Part shown: positions 33,933 to 42,555 of the stretch, piece after piece
Position numbering within the stretch: the first letter of the stretch is position 1
Layout of the letters: each line of letters opens with the position of its first letter
Assembly (NCBI RefSeq): GCF_031457805.1
Contig: NZ_JAVDXI010000006.1
Coordinates: 1 to 64,000 of the forward strand
DNA from: Caulobacter sp031457805
GTDB lineage: Bacteria > Pseudomonadota > Alphaproteobacteria > Caulobacterales > Caulobacteraceae
Length of the DNA stretch: 64,000 nucleotides
Reading direction: 5' to 3'
Notes under the pieces: generated by a model
The model's input: only the letters and a program-made list of their open reading frames with translations
What the model was told of the DNA's origin: nothing
Database searches by the model: none
Position numbers and translations under genes: made by a program

Positions 33933-35549
33933 ATGTTCAGGAAGACCGGTCTCGCGATCACCGCGAGCCTCGTGGCGCTCACGGCAGCGCATGGCGCGCT
34001 CGCCGCCGAGATCTCGGCGGGCAAGCTCAAGAGCCTGAAAGCCGAGGCCGTCGCCGGCGTCGAGAGCCGCGCCAAGCTGGCCCAGGTGATGAACGACAAG
34101 ATCTTCTCGTTCGGGGAGCTCGGCTTTCAGGAGGTCGAGACCTCGGCCTACATCACCAAGGTGCTGGAGGAGAACGGCTTCACCATCCGGCGGGGCGTGT
34201 CGGGGATTCCGACGGCCTGGACGGCGACCTGGACGCACGGCCAGGGCGGCCCGACCATCGCCCTGGGCAGCGACATCGACTGCATCCCCAAGGCCTCGCA
34301 GAAGCCGGGCGTGCCTTGGCACGATCCGATCGTTCCCGGCGCGCCGGGGCACGGCGAGGGGCACAACTCCGGCCAGGCCGTGAAACTCGTCGCCGCCCTC
34401 GCGGTCAAGGACCTCATGGTCAAGCAGAACATCCCCGGGACCCTGGTTCTGTGGCCGGGCGTGGCCGAGGAGCTTGTGGCCAGCAAGGCCTACATGGTCC
34501 GCGACGGCGTGTTCAAAGGCGTCGACGCGACGATCTTCACCCATGTGGGGGCCAACCTGCAGACCACGTGGGGGCAGCCGTCGGGCACCGGCCTAGTTTC
34601 GGTCAAGTACAGCTTCCACGGCGAGTCCGCCCACTCGGCTGGCGCGCCGTGGCGGGGGCGCAGCGCGCTGGACGCCGTCGAGCTGATGAATATCGGCTGG
34701 AACATGCGCCGCGAGCACCTGAAGCCCGAGCAGCGCTCGCACTACGTGATCAGCGACGGCGGCGACCAGCCCAACGTCGTGCCGTCCGAGGCGACAGTCT
34801 GGTACTATTTCCGCGAGCAGACCTTCGACGCGATCAAGAAGAACTGGGCGATCGCCGACAAGATCGCCAAGGCCGCCGCCGACATGACCGACACCAAAGT
34901 CGACTCCGCCGTCGTGGGCACGGCCGCGCCGCGGCACTTCAACCGTCCGATGGCCGAGGCGGCGCAGAAGAACATCGAGCTGGTCGGCCTGCCGAAGTGG
35001 ACCGACGACGAACAGGCCTTCGCCAAGGCCGTTCAGAAGAACGTCGGCTCGGCCAAGCAGGAGGGGCTGGACGTCAAGCTGAAGGGCCTCAAGCCGCCTG
35101 AGGAGAAGCCTGAGAGCGGCGGGTCGGACGATATCGGCGACATCTCGTGGATCATGCCGACCATCACGATCAACTATCCCTCGAACATCCCCGACCTGCC
35201 CGGCCACCACTGGGCCAACGCGATCTCGATGGCGACCCCGATCGCCCACAAGGGCGTGGTGGCCGGCTCCAAAGTGGTGGCGATGACGGCGCTGGACCTG
35301 CTGACCCAGCCCAAGCTGCTGGCGGACTCGAAGGCCTATTTCACCAACGTCCAGACCAAGGACCAGAAGTACGTGCCGATGCTCTCGGCCACGGACAGGC
35401 CGCAGGTCCAGATGAACGCCAACATCATGGCGACGTACCGGCCCGAGATGACGAAGTACTACTATGACCCCGGCAAGTACGGCACGTACCTGGAGCAGCT
35501 GGGGATCGCTTGGCCGGTCAAGACGCTGACGCCGCCGGCTCAAGACTGA
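33933..35549 (+). CDS. exported M20-family amidohydrolase (AbgB-like)
   Basis: The 538-residue protein starts at the ATG 33933, giving a signal peptide (G-L-A-I-T-A-S-L-V-A-L-T-A-A-H-G-A-L-A-A). It has the M20D/AbgB pattern: E-L-G-F-Q-E-V-E-T-S, then G-H-G-E-G-H-N-S-G, W-P-G-V-A-E-E, F-H-G-E-S-A-H-S-A-G-A-P-W-R-G-R-S-A-L-D-A and, late, G-H-H-W-A-N. Relatives cleave p-aminobenzoyl-glutamate or other N-acyl amino acids. A signal peptide is unusual for cytosolic AbgB, so here the substrate is probably periplasmic. The earlier in-frame ATG at 33900 is less likely. Confidence 0.88.
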   Translation: MFRKTGLAITASLVALTAAHGALAAEISAGKLKSLKAEAVAGVESRAKLAQVMNDKIFSFGELGFQEVETSAYITKVLEENGFTIRRGVSGIPTAWTATWTHGQGGPTIALGSDIDCIPKASQKPGVPWHDPIVPGAPGHGEGHNSGQAVKLVAALAVKDLMVKQNIPGTLVLWPGVAEELVASKAYMVRDGVFKGVDATIFTHVGANLQTTWGQPSGTGLVSVKYSFHGESAHSAGAPWRGRSALDAVELMNIGWNMRREHLKPEQRSHYVISDGGDQPNVVPSEATVWYYFREQTFDAIKKNWAIADKIAKAAADMTDTKVDSAVVGTAAPRHFNRPMAEAAQKNIELVGLPKWTDDEQAFAKAVQKNVGSAKQEGLDVKLKGLKPPEEKPESGGSDDIGDISWIMPTITINYPSNIPDLPGHHWANAISMATPIAHKGVVAGSKVVAMTALDLLTQPKLLADSKAYFTNVQTKDQKYVPMLSATDRPQVQMNANIMATYRPEMTKYYYDPGKYGTYLEQLGIAWPVKTLTPPAQD

Positions 35550-35561
35550 TCGGGGATGCGT

Positions 35562-35651
35562 CCGCCTCGTCCTTTGACAAGCTCAGGATGAGGCGGATTG
35601 TCGAGGCCGAAGTAGAAACCTCACCCTGAGCCTGTCGAAGGGCGAGGTTTC
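35562..35651. repeat. two convergent-gene hairpins of a common alphaproteobacterial repeat
   Basis: The first hairpin pairs CCGCCTC (35562-35568) with GAGGCGG (35590-35596) and contains the segment TTGACAAGCTCAGGATGAGG. The second pairs GAAACCTC (35615-35622) with GAGGTTTC (35644-35651) and contains CCTGAGCCTGTCGAAGGG. These two segments are inverted relatives of a widespread repeat. They fill the gap between the stops of the amidohydrolase and pyrE. Confidence 0.75.
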
Positions 35652-35663
35652 GGTTCCTCTTGC

Positions 35664-36245
35664 CTACCGCAGCCGGCGGCTACCCGGATCCTCGATCGGG
35701 ATCGCGGCCAGCTCCGGCGGGAGGGCGTCGGCCGGATAGGCCGGGACTTCCAGGCTGGCCAGGGCGATCAGCGGCACGCCGACATCGGCCTTGCCGCCTG
35801 AGCGGTCGACGATGCAGGCGGCCGCCACGACGTCGCCGCCGGCGTCCTTGATCGCCTGGATGCACTCGCGCGACGACAGGCCGGTGGTGACGATGTCCTC
35901 GACCATCACGACCTTCTGGCCGGGCTCGAGGTGGAAGCCGCGGCGGAACTTGAAGCCGCCGCCCTCGCGTTCGACATAGATCGACGGCACGTTCAGGTGC
36001 CGCGCGGTCTCATAGCCGGGGATGATGCCGCCGACGGCGGGCGAGACCGCCACGTCGACCTGGCCGACCGTGGCGATGATCTTCTCCGCCAGGGCCTTGC
36101 AGAGGCGCTCGCAGCGCTCGGGCCGCATGAACACCAGGTTCTTCTGCAGGAAGACCGGGCTGTGCAGGCCGCTGGACAGCACGAAGTGGCCTTCGCGCAG
36201 GGCCCCTGCGGCGCGGAATTCGTCGAGGACGTCATCGTTGGTCAT
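35664..36245 (-). CDS. pyrE: orotate phosphoribosyltransferase
   Basis: The 193-residue enzyme shows the phosphoribosyl-pyrophosphate-binding motif V-M-V-E-D-I-V-T-T-G-L-S-S (about 115-127). The substrate parts F-x-L-S-S-G-x-H-S-P-V-F-L-Q-K-N and V-S-P-A-V-G-G-I-I-P-G-Y-E are also present. It makes orotidine monophosphate in pyrimidine synthesis. The ATG at 36245 is taken. It is divergent from the Nudix gene with about 80 bases between starts. The chosen frame agrees in length with alphaproteobacterial PyrE. Confidence 0.96.
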   Translation of the reverse strand: MTNDDVLDEFRAAGALREGHFVLSSGLHSPVFLQKNLVFMRPERCERLCKALAEKIIATVGQVDVAVSPAVGGIIPGYETARHLNVPSIYVEREGGGFKFRRGFHLEPGQKVVMVEDIVTTGLSSRECIQAIKDAGGDVVAAACIVDRSGGKADVGVPLIALASLEVPAYPADALPPELAAIPIEDPGSRRLR

Positions 36246-36327
36246 GAGCGCTGCCTATAGGCCCAAGCGCCCGAGTCTTCAAACGCCGCCTTGCGTCCGG
36301 CCGCCGTTTCGCGCTCTACCGCCTGCC

Positions 36328-36735
36328 ATGACCCAAGATCCCCAACGCCCTCGCGTCGGCTGCGGCGCGGCCATTCTGGACGCCCAAGGCCGGATCCTGC
36401 TGGTCAGGCGGGTCAAGAACCCGGAAGCCGACCACTGGGGCGTGCCCGGCGGAAAGCTGGACTGGGGCGAGGCCGCCCGCACCTGCGCCGAGCGCGAGAT
36501 CCAGGAGGAACTGGGCGTCCGGATCACCGCCGGGCGCGTCCTGGCGGTCACCGACATGGTCGCCGACGACTATCACTGGGTGGCGATCACCTACGCCGCC
36601 GACGGCTTCGAGGGCGAGCCGACCATTCAGGAGGCCCACGCTCTGCACGAATGGGGCTGGTTCGCGCTGGACGCCCTGCCCGCCCCGCTGACGGCGGCGA
36701 CGCGCGACGCTGTAGCGGCTTTGAGGGCGACCTAG
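36328..36735 (+). CDS. Nudix hydrolase
   Basis: The 135-residue protein has a full Nudix box, G-G-K-L-D-W-G-E-A-A-R-T-C-A-E-R-E-I-Q-E-E-L-G-V (G-x5-E-x7-R-E-x2-E-E-x-G). It hydrolyses nucleoside diphosphate compounds; the substrate cannot be told. The ATG at 36328 is chosen because the upstream in-frame stretch from 36022 is antisense to pyrE. Its stop overlaps the convergent stop of spoT by four bases. Length and G-x-P-G-G-K resemble small MutT-like enzymes. Confidence 0.93.
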   Translation: MTQDPQRPRVGCGAAILDAQGRILLVRRVKNPEADHWGVPGGKLDWGEAARTCAEREIQEELGVRITAGRVLAVTDMVADDYHWVAITYAADGFEGEPTIQEAHALHEWGWFALDALPAPLTAATRDAVAALRAT

Positions 36736-38981
36736 CCTCGCGTCCGGTCCACGGTCTCCACCGACGGACAGGCGCGCAGCGCGGCCTGGATGTTGGTCAG
36801 GTGCTTGGCGTCGCGGACCTCGACGTCGATATCGGTGTCGAAGAAGTCGCGTTGCCGGTGGTGCATGCGCAGGTTGACGATATTGCCGCCCGCCTCGCCG
36901 ATGATCGTGCAGACCAGACCCAGCACGCCGGGCGCGTTCTGGATCGTGGCGTGCAGGCGGGTGAGCGAGATGGTCGAGCGTTCGGCTTCCGGCGTCCAGT
37001 TCAGGTCGCGCCAGAGCTCCTCACGATCCTCGTATTCGGCCAGACGCGGGCAGTCGATGGTGTGGACGTCGAGACCCTCACCATCCTCGCGCAGGATGCC
37101 GACGATCCGGTCCCCTGGCACCGGGCTGCAGCAGTGGGCGAAGTGCAGCGAGACGCCAGGCGTCAGGCCGCCGCCACGCACGTAGAGCCGCGCCGCCTCC
37201 TGACCGCCCTCGATCTTGCGGCGCGCCGTCGCGGCCTCGCGCTCGGAGTCCTTCATGCCCGGATAGGCCGTTTCCAGCACCTGGCTGGGCGAGACCCGTC
37301 CTCGGCCCACGGCGTCGAACAGCGCCTCGTCGCTCTCCAGCACGAACCGCTCCAGGATCGGGCGCAGCGACACGTCCTTCAGCTTCTTGCCGGCGCGCTC
37401 AAACACCTGCTCGAGAGAGGCGCGCCCCAGGCGCAGAAACTCTTCCTTCTCGGTCTGGCGGATGTGACGCCGGATGGCCGAGCGGGCCCGGCCCGTGACC
37501 GTCAACGAGCGCCAGTCCGGCGGCACCACGGGCTTGGAGCCCCGCACCACCTCGACCACATCGCCATTGACCAACGGCGTGCGCAGCGGCTTGAGCTCGC
37601 CATTGATCTTCACGCCGATGCAGGTGTCGCCGACGCTGGTGTGAACGGCATAGGCGAAGTCCAGCGGCATGGCCCCGCGCGGCAGGCTGACCAGCTTGCC
37701 CTTGGGCGTAAAGACGAACACCTGGTCGAGGAACATCTCGAGCTTGGCGTGTTCGACCAGCTCTTCGCTGTCGCCGCCGTGTTCCAGCACCTGGACCAGT
37801 TGGCGCAGGTTCGCCAGCGGGTCACGGCCGCCGGCGGCCTCCATGCCCTCTAGGTCAAGCCCGTACGAGGCGTCCTTGTAACGGAAGTGGGCGGCGACGC
37901 CCTCCTCGTTGACGCGGTCCATGCTCTCGGTGCGGATCTGCATCTCGATCCGCATGCCGCGCGGCCCGACTACTGTGGTGTGCAGCGAGCGGTAGTTGTT
38001 CCGCTTGGGCGTCGAGATGTAGTCCTTGAAGCGGTCGGGCACGCTGGACCAGGCGCGGTGCACGACGCCGAGCGCCCGGTAGCAGTCTTCCTCGCTGTCG
38101 ACGATCACTCGGAAGGCGTAGATGTCGGACATCTGCGAGAAGCCGATCGACTTGCGCTGAAGCTTCCGCCAGATCGAATAGGGCGACTTCTCGCGGCCAA
38201 AGACCCGGGCCGGCAGGTTCGAAGACTCCAGGCGCGCCGAGATTTCCTGGCTGACCAGGGCCACCGCACCGCCCTGCTCTTCACGCAGAACGTCCAGACG
38301 GCGAATGATCGCGTCGCGCGCCACCGGATTGGTGTGCTGGAAGGACAGCTCCTCCAACTCGATGCAGATGCGATGACAGCCGATATTGCGGGCCAGGGGC
38401 GCGTAGATGTCGCGCGTCTCGCGGGCGATGCGCTCGCGCTTGGCCTGGTTCTTGATGAAGTGCAGCGTCCGCATGTTGTGCAGACGGTCGGCCAGCTTGA
38501 CCAGCAGGACGCGGACGTCCTTGGAGATGGCGAGGATGAATTTGCGCAGGTTTTCAGCCTGCCGCATGTGCTCGGCCTGCAGCTCGAGCTTGGACAGCTT
38601 GGTGACGCCCTCGACCAGCTCGCCGATCTCCTCGCCGAACAGCTTGGCGATCTCTTCCTTGGTGACCGGCGTGTCCTCGATCACGTCATGCAGCAGCGCC
38701 GTGACGATCGTCGCGGTGTCGAGGCGATACTCGGTGAGGATGCCCGCCACCTCGATCGGGTGGGCGTAGTAGGGATCGCCGCTGGCCCGGGTCTGCGAAC
38801 CATGCATCCGCATCGCATAGACATAGGCGCGGTTCAGCAGCGCCTCGTCGGCGGTCGGGTCGTAAGCGTGGACCCGCTCGATCAGTTCGTACTGGCGAAG
38901 AAACTTGGGGCGCGGCTTGGCCGGCGCTTCGGTCGCCGTAGCCGGAGCCACAGACGACGACGCGCCCGACTCGGTCCCCAA
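36732..38981 (-). CDS. spoT: bifunctional (p)ppGpp synthetase/hydrolase
   Basis: The 749-residue Rel/Spo enzyme makes and degrades the alarmone. It has an HD hydrolase domain (Y-Y-A-H-P-I-E-V-A-G-I-L, then L-L-H-D-V-I-E-D-T), a synthetase domain (S-D-I-Y-A-F-R-V-I-V, Y-R-S-L-H-T-T-V-V-G-P-x-G), a TGS domain (F-V-F-T-P-K-G-K-L-V-S-L-P-x-G-A-x-P-L-D-F-A-Y) and a C-terminal ACT domain. Both catalytic parts look intact. The TTG start at 38981 gives an Ala/Pro-rich tail of about 25 residues before the conserved part; a GTG at 38951 is also possible. rpoZ lies directly upstream, as in many bacteria. Confidence 0.96.
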   Translation of the reverse strand: MGTESGASSSVAPATATEAPAKPRPKFLRQYELIERVHAYDPTADEALLNRAYVYAMRMHGSQTRASGDPYYAHPIEVAGILTEYRLDTATIVTALLHDVIEDTPVTKEEIAKLFGEEIGELVEGVTKLSKLELQAEHMRQAENLRKFILAISKDVRVLLVKLADRLHNMRTLHFIKNQAKRERIARETRDIYAPLARNIGCHRICIELEELSFQHTNPVARDAIIRRLDVLREEQGGAVALVSQEISARLESSNLPARVFGREKSPYSIWRKLQRKSIGFSQMSDIYAFRVIVDSEEDCYRALGVVHRAWSSVPDRFKDYISTPKRNNYRSLHTTVVGPRGMRIEMQIRTESMDRVNEEGVAAHFRYKDASYGLDLEGMEAAGGRDPLANLRQLVQVLEHGGDSEELVEHAKLEMFLDQVFVFTPKGKLVSLPRGAMPLDFAYAVHTSVGDTCIGVKINGELKPLRTPLVNGDVVEVVRGSKPVVPPDWRSLTVTGRARSAIRRHIRQTEKEEFLRLGRASLEQVFERAGKKLKDVSLRPILERFVLESDEALFDAVGRGRVSPSQVLETAYPGMKDSEREAATARRKIEGGQEAARLYVRGGGLTPGVSLHFAHCCSPVPGDRIVGILREDGEGLDVHTIDCPRLAEYEDREELWRDLNWTPEAERSTISLTRLHATIQNAPGVLGLVCTIIGEAGGNIVNLRMHHRQRDFFDTDIDVEVRDAKHLTNIQAALRACPSVETVDRTRG

Positions 38982-39061
38982 AGGGGGCGAATCCGGCGCG
39001 CGTTCGGATGGAGCGGTCTGACCGACCGCTTCAAGGGTCAGAGGGTCTGCGCCGTCGGGGC

Positions 39062-39421
39062 TCAGTACCGCTCCTCCTGACCGCCGTCGCGGTCGCTTTG
39101 CAGGGCGCGGACCAGTTCCAGCTCGCTCATCTGCATGTGGCTCGGATCGGCCAGCAGGGCCAGGGTTTCGGCCTCTTCCTCGGCTTCGGTGTGCTCGTCA
39201 ACGCGCTGCAGCGTGCTGATGAGGTGCTCCTTCAGGCCTTCGTGGTCGATCACGTCGTCGGCGATCTCGCGCAGGGCCACGACCGGGTTCTTGTCGTTGT
39301 CGCGGTCGACCATCAGGGCGGCGCCGGCCGAAATGCCGCGGGCGCGGTGGGCCGAGAGCAGAACGAGCGCGAAACGGTTCGGAACCTTCTCGACGCAATC
39401 TTCGACGGTGACGCGGGCCAT
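39062..39421 (-). CDS. rpoZ: RNA polymerase omega subunit
   Basis: The ATG at 39421 starts M-A-R-V-T-V-E-D-C-V-E-K-V-P-N-R-F-A-L-V-L-L-S-A-H-R-A-R, the invariant beginning of omega. It then reads N-P-V-V-A-L-R-E-I-A-D. The remaining part (residues 60-119) is the acidic C-terminal extension usual in alphaproteobacteria. Omega helps assemble RNA polymerase and contributes to ppGpp binding, which fits its place just upstream of spoT. The upstream reading to 39496 lacks family support and is dropped. Confidence 0.97.
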   Translation of the reverse strand: MARVTVEDCVEKVPNRFALVLLSAHRARGISAGAALMVDRDNDKNPVVALREIADDVIDHEGLKEHLISTLQRVDEHTEAEEEAETLALLADPSHMQMSELELVRALQSDRDGGQEERY

Positions 39422-39549
39422 GAATTCCTCGGGCTGCCGGTAAGCAAACGGAAAATAGGCTTCTGTGCGGCGGCGCGCAACGCCGCGCACGAGCATCCTG
39501 CTTTCGCGAGCGGGCGCTTATGCCCGCTTCGGGGGTTAATGTCCACCCT

Positions 39550-40056
39550 CTAGGCGGTCGGCGCAGCCATTGGTCGCGCGTCTTGGCCGATCGTGGCGGT
39601 CGCGGCCAAGCGGAAAGCTGACTCGCCTGTGACCGGGTGGATCCAGCCCGAATAGAGCTCGGAGAGCGGCCCCATAACAAAGAGCCGCTGGTGGGCCCGA
39701 GGATGGGGCACGACAAGGCCGTCATCCAGAACGGTGCGACCATGGGCGATGAGATCAAGGTCCAGGGTGCGCGGCGCATTGGCCTCTCCCCTCGCGCGAC
39801 CGAACCGCGCCTCCACCTGATGCAGCGCGTCCAGAACCTCGCGCGGAGACAGCGCGGTCCGCACGACCGCGACGCCGTTCAGGTAAGCCGGTCCTGTGGG
39901 ATCCGGCCAGGCGGCCGAGACCCACCATCCGGAGCGTGTGAGGACCTCAAGCCCAACCTCGGGCAGCGCCGCCACGGCGGCTTCCAACAAGGCCTCGCGA
40001 CTCGTATAGGCTCCGGGCAGATTGCAGCCGAGCGCCACGATCACGGCCTCGTCCAA
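39550..40056 (-). CDS. folK: 2-amino-4-hydroxy-6-hydroxymethyldihydropteridine pyrophosphokinase
   Basis: The 168-residue enzyme of folate synthesis has V-A-L-G-C-N-L (family: A-x-G-S-N-L), a helix, and the signature R-T-L-D-L-D-L-I-A-H-G-R with the metal-binding D-L-D. It ends in P-H-P-R-A-H-Q-R-L-F-V-M-x-P-L. No ATG lies in this region; the TTG at 40056 aligns with the usual first residue, and a GTG at 40044 is an alternative. The long reading to 40749 is antisense to the NYN gene. It is divergent from the NYN gene, whose start is only 36 bases away. Confidence 0.93.
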   Translation of the reverse strand: MDEAVIVALGCNLPGAYTSREALLEAAVAALPEVGLEVLTRSGWWVSAAWPDPTGPAYLNGVAVVRTALSPREVLDALHQVEARFGRARGEANAPRTLDLDLIAHGRTVLDDGLVVPHPRAHQRLFVMGPLSELYSGWIHPVTGESAFRLAATATIGQDARPMAAPTA

Positions 40057-40092
40057 GTCATTTCGAACGACCTGATTTTTCAAGGAATTACC

Positions 40093-40689
40093 GTGACCTT
40101 CTATCCAACCGACCGGATCGCCCTGTTCATCGACGGGGCCAATCTCTACTCCGCCGCCAAGGCGCTGGGCTTCGACATCGACTACCGCAAGCTGCTCGAC
40201 GAGTTCAAAAAGCGCGGGATTCTCATCCGCGCCTACTATTATACCGCCATAGCCGAGAACGACGACTACTCGCCGATCCGGCCGCTGGTCGACTGGCTGG
40301 ACTACAACGGCTTCACCCTGGTGACGAAGCCGGCGCGCGAGTTCACCGACAGCCAAGGCCGCAAGCGCTGGCGCGGCGACATGGACATCGAGATCGCCGT
40401 CGACATGCTGCAGATGGCCGAGACCGCCGACCATCTGGTGCTGTTCTCGGGCGACGGCGACTTCCGCGCCCTGGTCGAGGCCGTGCAGCGCAAGGGCCGC
40501 CGGGTCACCGTGGTCTCGACCATGAAGAGCCAGCCGCCGATGACCAGCGACGACCTGCGCCGTCAGGCCGACAACTTCGTCGATCTCGCCGACCTCGGAA
40601 ACATCATCGGCCGCCCGCAGCGCACGCCGCCCCGACAGGTGATGGACAACCGCACCCCGGCCGAACGCGACGCCGACGACGAGTACTGA
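40093..40689 (+). CDS. NYN-domain (LabA-like) nuclease-fold protein
   Basis: The 198-residue protein has the NYN/PIN-like core: I-A-L-F-I-D-G-A-N-L-Y near the start, W-R-G-D-M-D-I-E-I-A-V-D-M in the middle and L-V-L-F-S-G-D-G-D-F-R-A-L-V-E-A-V-Q. Its acidic residues (D in F-I-D-G, D-x-D, S-G-D-G-D) would bind metal for RNA cleavage. It is a LabA/DUF88-type protein that may act on RNA. The GTG at 40093 has AAGGA upstream. It ends two bases before the UDG gene, so the pair is probably coupled. The function in Caulobacter is not known. Confidence 0.9.
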   Translation: MTFYPTDRIALFIDGANLYSAAKALGFDIDYRKLLDEFKKRGILIRAYYYTAIAENDDYSPIRPLVDWLDYNGFTLVTKPAREFTDSQGRKRWRGDMDIEIAVDMLQMAETADHLVLFSGDGDFRALVEAVQRKGRRVTVVSTMKSQPPMTSDDLRRQADNFVDLADLGNIIGRPQRTPPRQVMDNRTPAERDADDEY

Positions 40690-40691
40690 GC

Positions 40692-41369
40692 ATGTCCCAA
40701 TCGTCCAACATCGTCGGTGAGGTCGTTCCCAACCCCGCCGAGCCGCCACGCGACTGCCCGCTTTGCCCGCGACTCGTCGCCTATCGTCGCGAGAATCAGG
40801 AGCTCTATCCCGACTGGTTCAACGGCCCCGCCCCCTCGTTCGGCGACAGGAACGCTCGTCTGCTGGTCGTAGGCCTTGCCCCTGGCCGCAAGGGCGCCAA
40901 CCGGACGGGTCGGCCCTTCACCGGCGATTTCGCCGGCGCGCTGCTCTACGAGACCCTGATCAAGTTCGGCTTCGCCACCGGCCAGTTCGAGGCGCGGCCC
41001 GACGACTCGCTGCAGTTGATCGACGCGGCGGTGACCAACGCCGTCCGCTGCGCCCCGCCCGGCAACAAGCCCGAGACCTCGGAAGAGAACGCCTGCCGGC
41101 CGTTCCTGAAGGCGCGGCTTGATATGTTCCCGAACCTGAAGGTCATCGTCACCCTGGGTGACGTCTCACGCCGCAACGTGCTAAAGACCCTGGGCCTGAA
41201 GGCCTCAGCCGGCGTGCCTGGCCACGGCTCTGAGTTCCAGGCAGGCCCGTATCGGATCTTCAACAGCTACCACTGCTCGCGGCTCAACACGAACACCGGC
41301 CGCCTGACGACGCCGATGTTCGAGGACCTGTTCGCGCGGGTGAAGGCCTATCTGGACGAGACGGACTAA
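40692..41369 (+). CDS. family-5 uracil-DNA glycosylase (UDGb)
   Basis: The 225-residue DNA-repair enzyme has iron-sulfur Cys pair C22-P-L-C25. The family motif A, G-L-A-P-G-R-K-G-A-N-R-T-G-R-P-F-T-G-D, is at 61-79. Two more cysteines fit the 4Fe-4S cluster (V-R-C-A-P-P and N-A-C-R). The C-terminal motif reads Y-H-C-S-R-L-N-T-N-T-G-R-L-T, where family 5 has H-P-S-x-x-N-x-x-T-G-R-L. The His-Cys-Ser in place of His-Pro-Ser is typical of UDGb. Family 5 lacks the catalytic Asp/Asn in motif A, as here. It removes uracil, xanthine or hypoxanthine from DNA. Confidence 0.93.
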   Translation: MSQSSNIVGEVVPNPAEPPRDCPLCPRLVAYRRENQELYPDWFNGPAPSFGDRNARLLVVGLAPGRKGANRTGRPFTGDFAGALLYETLIKFGFATGQFEARPDDSLQLIDAAVTNAVRCAPPGNKPETSEENACRPFLKARLDMFPNLKVIVTLGDVSRRNVLKTLGLKASAGVPGHGSEFQAGPYRIFNSYHCSRLNTNTGRLTTPMFEDLFARVKAYLDETD

Positions 41370-41397
41370 GCGGCGCAGCCCACGCCGCCTCCGCCCA

Positions 41398-42555
41398 TTA
41401 GACCAGCGAGCCCTTACCGCTGGTCACTTCGGTGTAGCGATGCACGCGGACGGCCTGGATCAGGCCAAAGCCGATCATCACCGTCAGCATGACGGTGCCG
41501 CCGTAGGACAGCATCGGCATGGGCACGCCCACCACCGGCGCCATGCCCATCACCATCGCGCCGTTGATCAGCACGTAGACCGCGAAGGTCGAGATCGTGC
41601 CGCCGGCGGCCAGACGGCCAAAGTGGCTGTGGCTGATCGAGGCGATGCGCAGGGCCATGAAGATCACCGCGCCATACAGGAACAGCACGGCGAAGCAGCC
41701 GACAAAGCCGAATTCCTCGGCCAGGGTGGCGAAGATGAAGTCGGTCTGCTTTTCGGGCAGGAAGTTCAGCTGGCTCTGCGAGCCCAGGCCAAAGCCCTTG
41801 CCCAGCAGGCCGCCCGAACCGAGCGCGATCTTGGACTGCACGATCTGATAGCCCTTGCCCGACGGGTCGGCTTCGGGGTTCAGGAACGTCATGACCCGAT
41901 TGCGCTGATAGTCGTGCAGCACGAATATCACGAACGGCGGGATAGCAATCAGCACCGCCGTGATCCCGGCGATGATGATCCGCCAGGAGAGGCCCGCCAG
42001 CACCACGATCGACAGCCCGGTCGCGGCGATCAGAGAAGCGGTGCCAAGGTCGGGCTGGTGCGCCACCAGCAGCACCGGCAAGGCGATCATGGTGGCGGGG
42101 ATCAGCAGACGCCAGGACATGCGGGCGCTGTCGGCCGACAAGCCGTGATAATAGCGCGCCAGGGCCAAGACGAGGCCAATCTTCATGATCTCGGACGGCT
42201 GGAAACGGAAGCCGCCAATCGAGAGCCACCGTTGCGCGCCGAGTGAAATATCGCCGACCACCTCCACGGCGATGAGCAGCAACAGGCCCACGCCATAGAT
42301 CGGATAGGCGGCCATGAACCACCAGCGCAAATCGCACATGGCCAGTATGACCATCATGACGAAATAGAGCCCAAAACGGATCAGGTGATTGGCCGCCCAG
42401 GGCTCCCACGAGGCCCCGGCGATCGAAAACAGCATCAGCGCGCCGCTGCCTGCGATTAGGCAAAGAACCAGACAGAAGGTCCAGTCGATCTCCATGAACT
42501 TGATGGTCGGCCGGTCGCGTTCGCCGGGCCGGGAAAGGCCGCCACTCAGGGTCAT
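41398..42555 (-). CDS. rodA: rod-shape glycosyltransferase RodA
   Basis: The 385-residue SEDS-family protein has about ten membrane segments. The conserved loop W-Q-P-S-E reads here as F-R-F-Q-P-S-E-I-M-K-I-G-L-V-L-A-L-A. It also has the catalytic Asp in A-H-Q-P-D-L-G-T-A, with G-K-G-Y-Q-I-V-Q-S-K-I-A-L-G-S-G-G and P-E-K-Q-T-D-F-I-F-A-T-L-A-E-E-F-G-F-V-G. It polymerises glycan strands during cell elongation, working with the transpeptidase MrdA. Its start overlaps the mrdA stop by four bases. It ends the mre operon. Confidence 0.96.
   Translation of the reverse strand: MTLSGGLSRPGERDRPTIKFMEIDWTFCLVLCLIAGSGALMLFSIAGASWEPWAANHLIRFGLYFVMMVILAMCDLRWWFMAAYPIYGVGLLLLIAVEVVGDISLGAQRWLSIGGFRFQPSEIMKIGLVLALARYYHGLSADSARMSWRLLIPATMIALPVLLVAHQPDLGTASLIAATGLSIVVLAGLSWRIIIAGITAVLIAIPPFVIFVLHDYQRNRVMTFLNPEADPSGKGYQIVQSKIALGSGGLLGKGFGLGSQSQLNFLPEKQTDFIFATLAEEFGFVGCFAVLFLYGAVIFMALRIASISHSHFGRLAAGGTISTFAVYVLINGAMVMGMAPVVGVPMPMLSYGGTVMLTVMIGFGLIQAVRVHRYTEVTSGKGSLV

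Noticed and set aside
33047..35101. 684-codon plus-strand open frame
   Set aside because: It runs antisense through pdxJ and then in another frame of the amidohydrolase, with His/Arg/Gly-rich composition; a GC-rich shadow.
36291..39080. two long plus-strand frames opposite spoT (520 and 397 codons)
   Set aside because: Antisense shadows of a well-supported Rel/Spo gene; no domain pattern.
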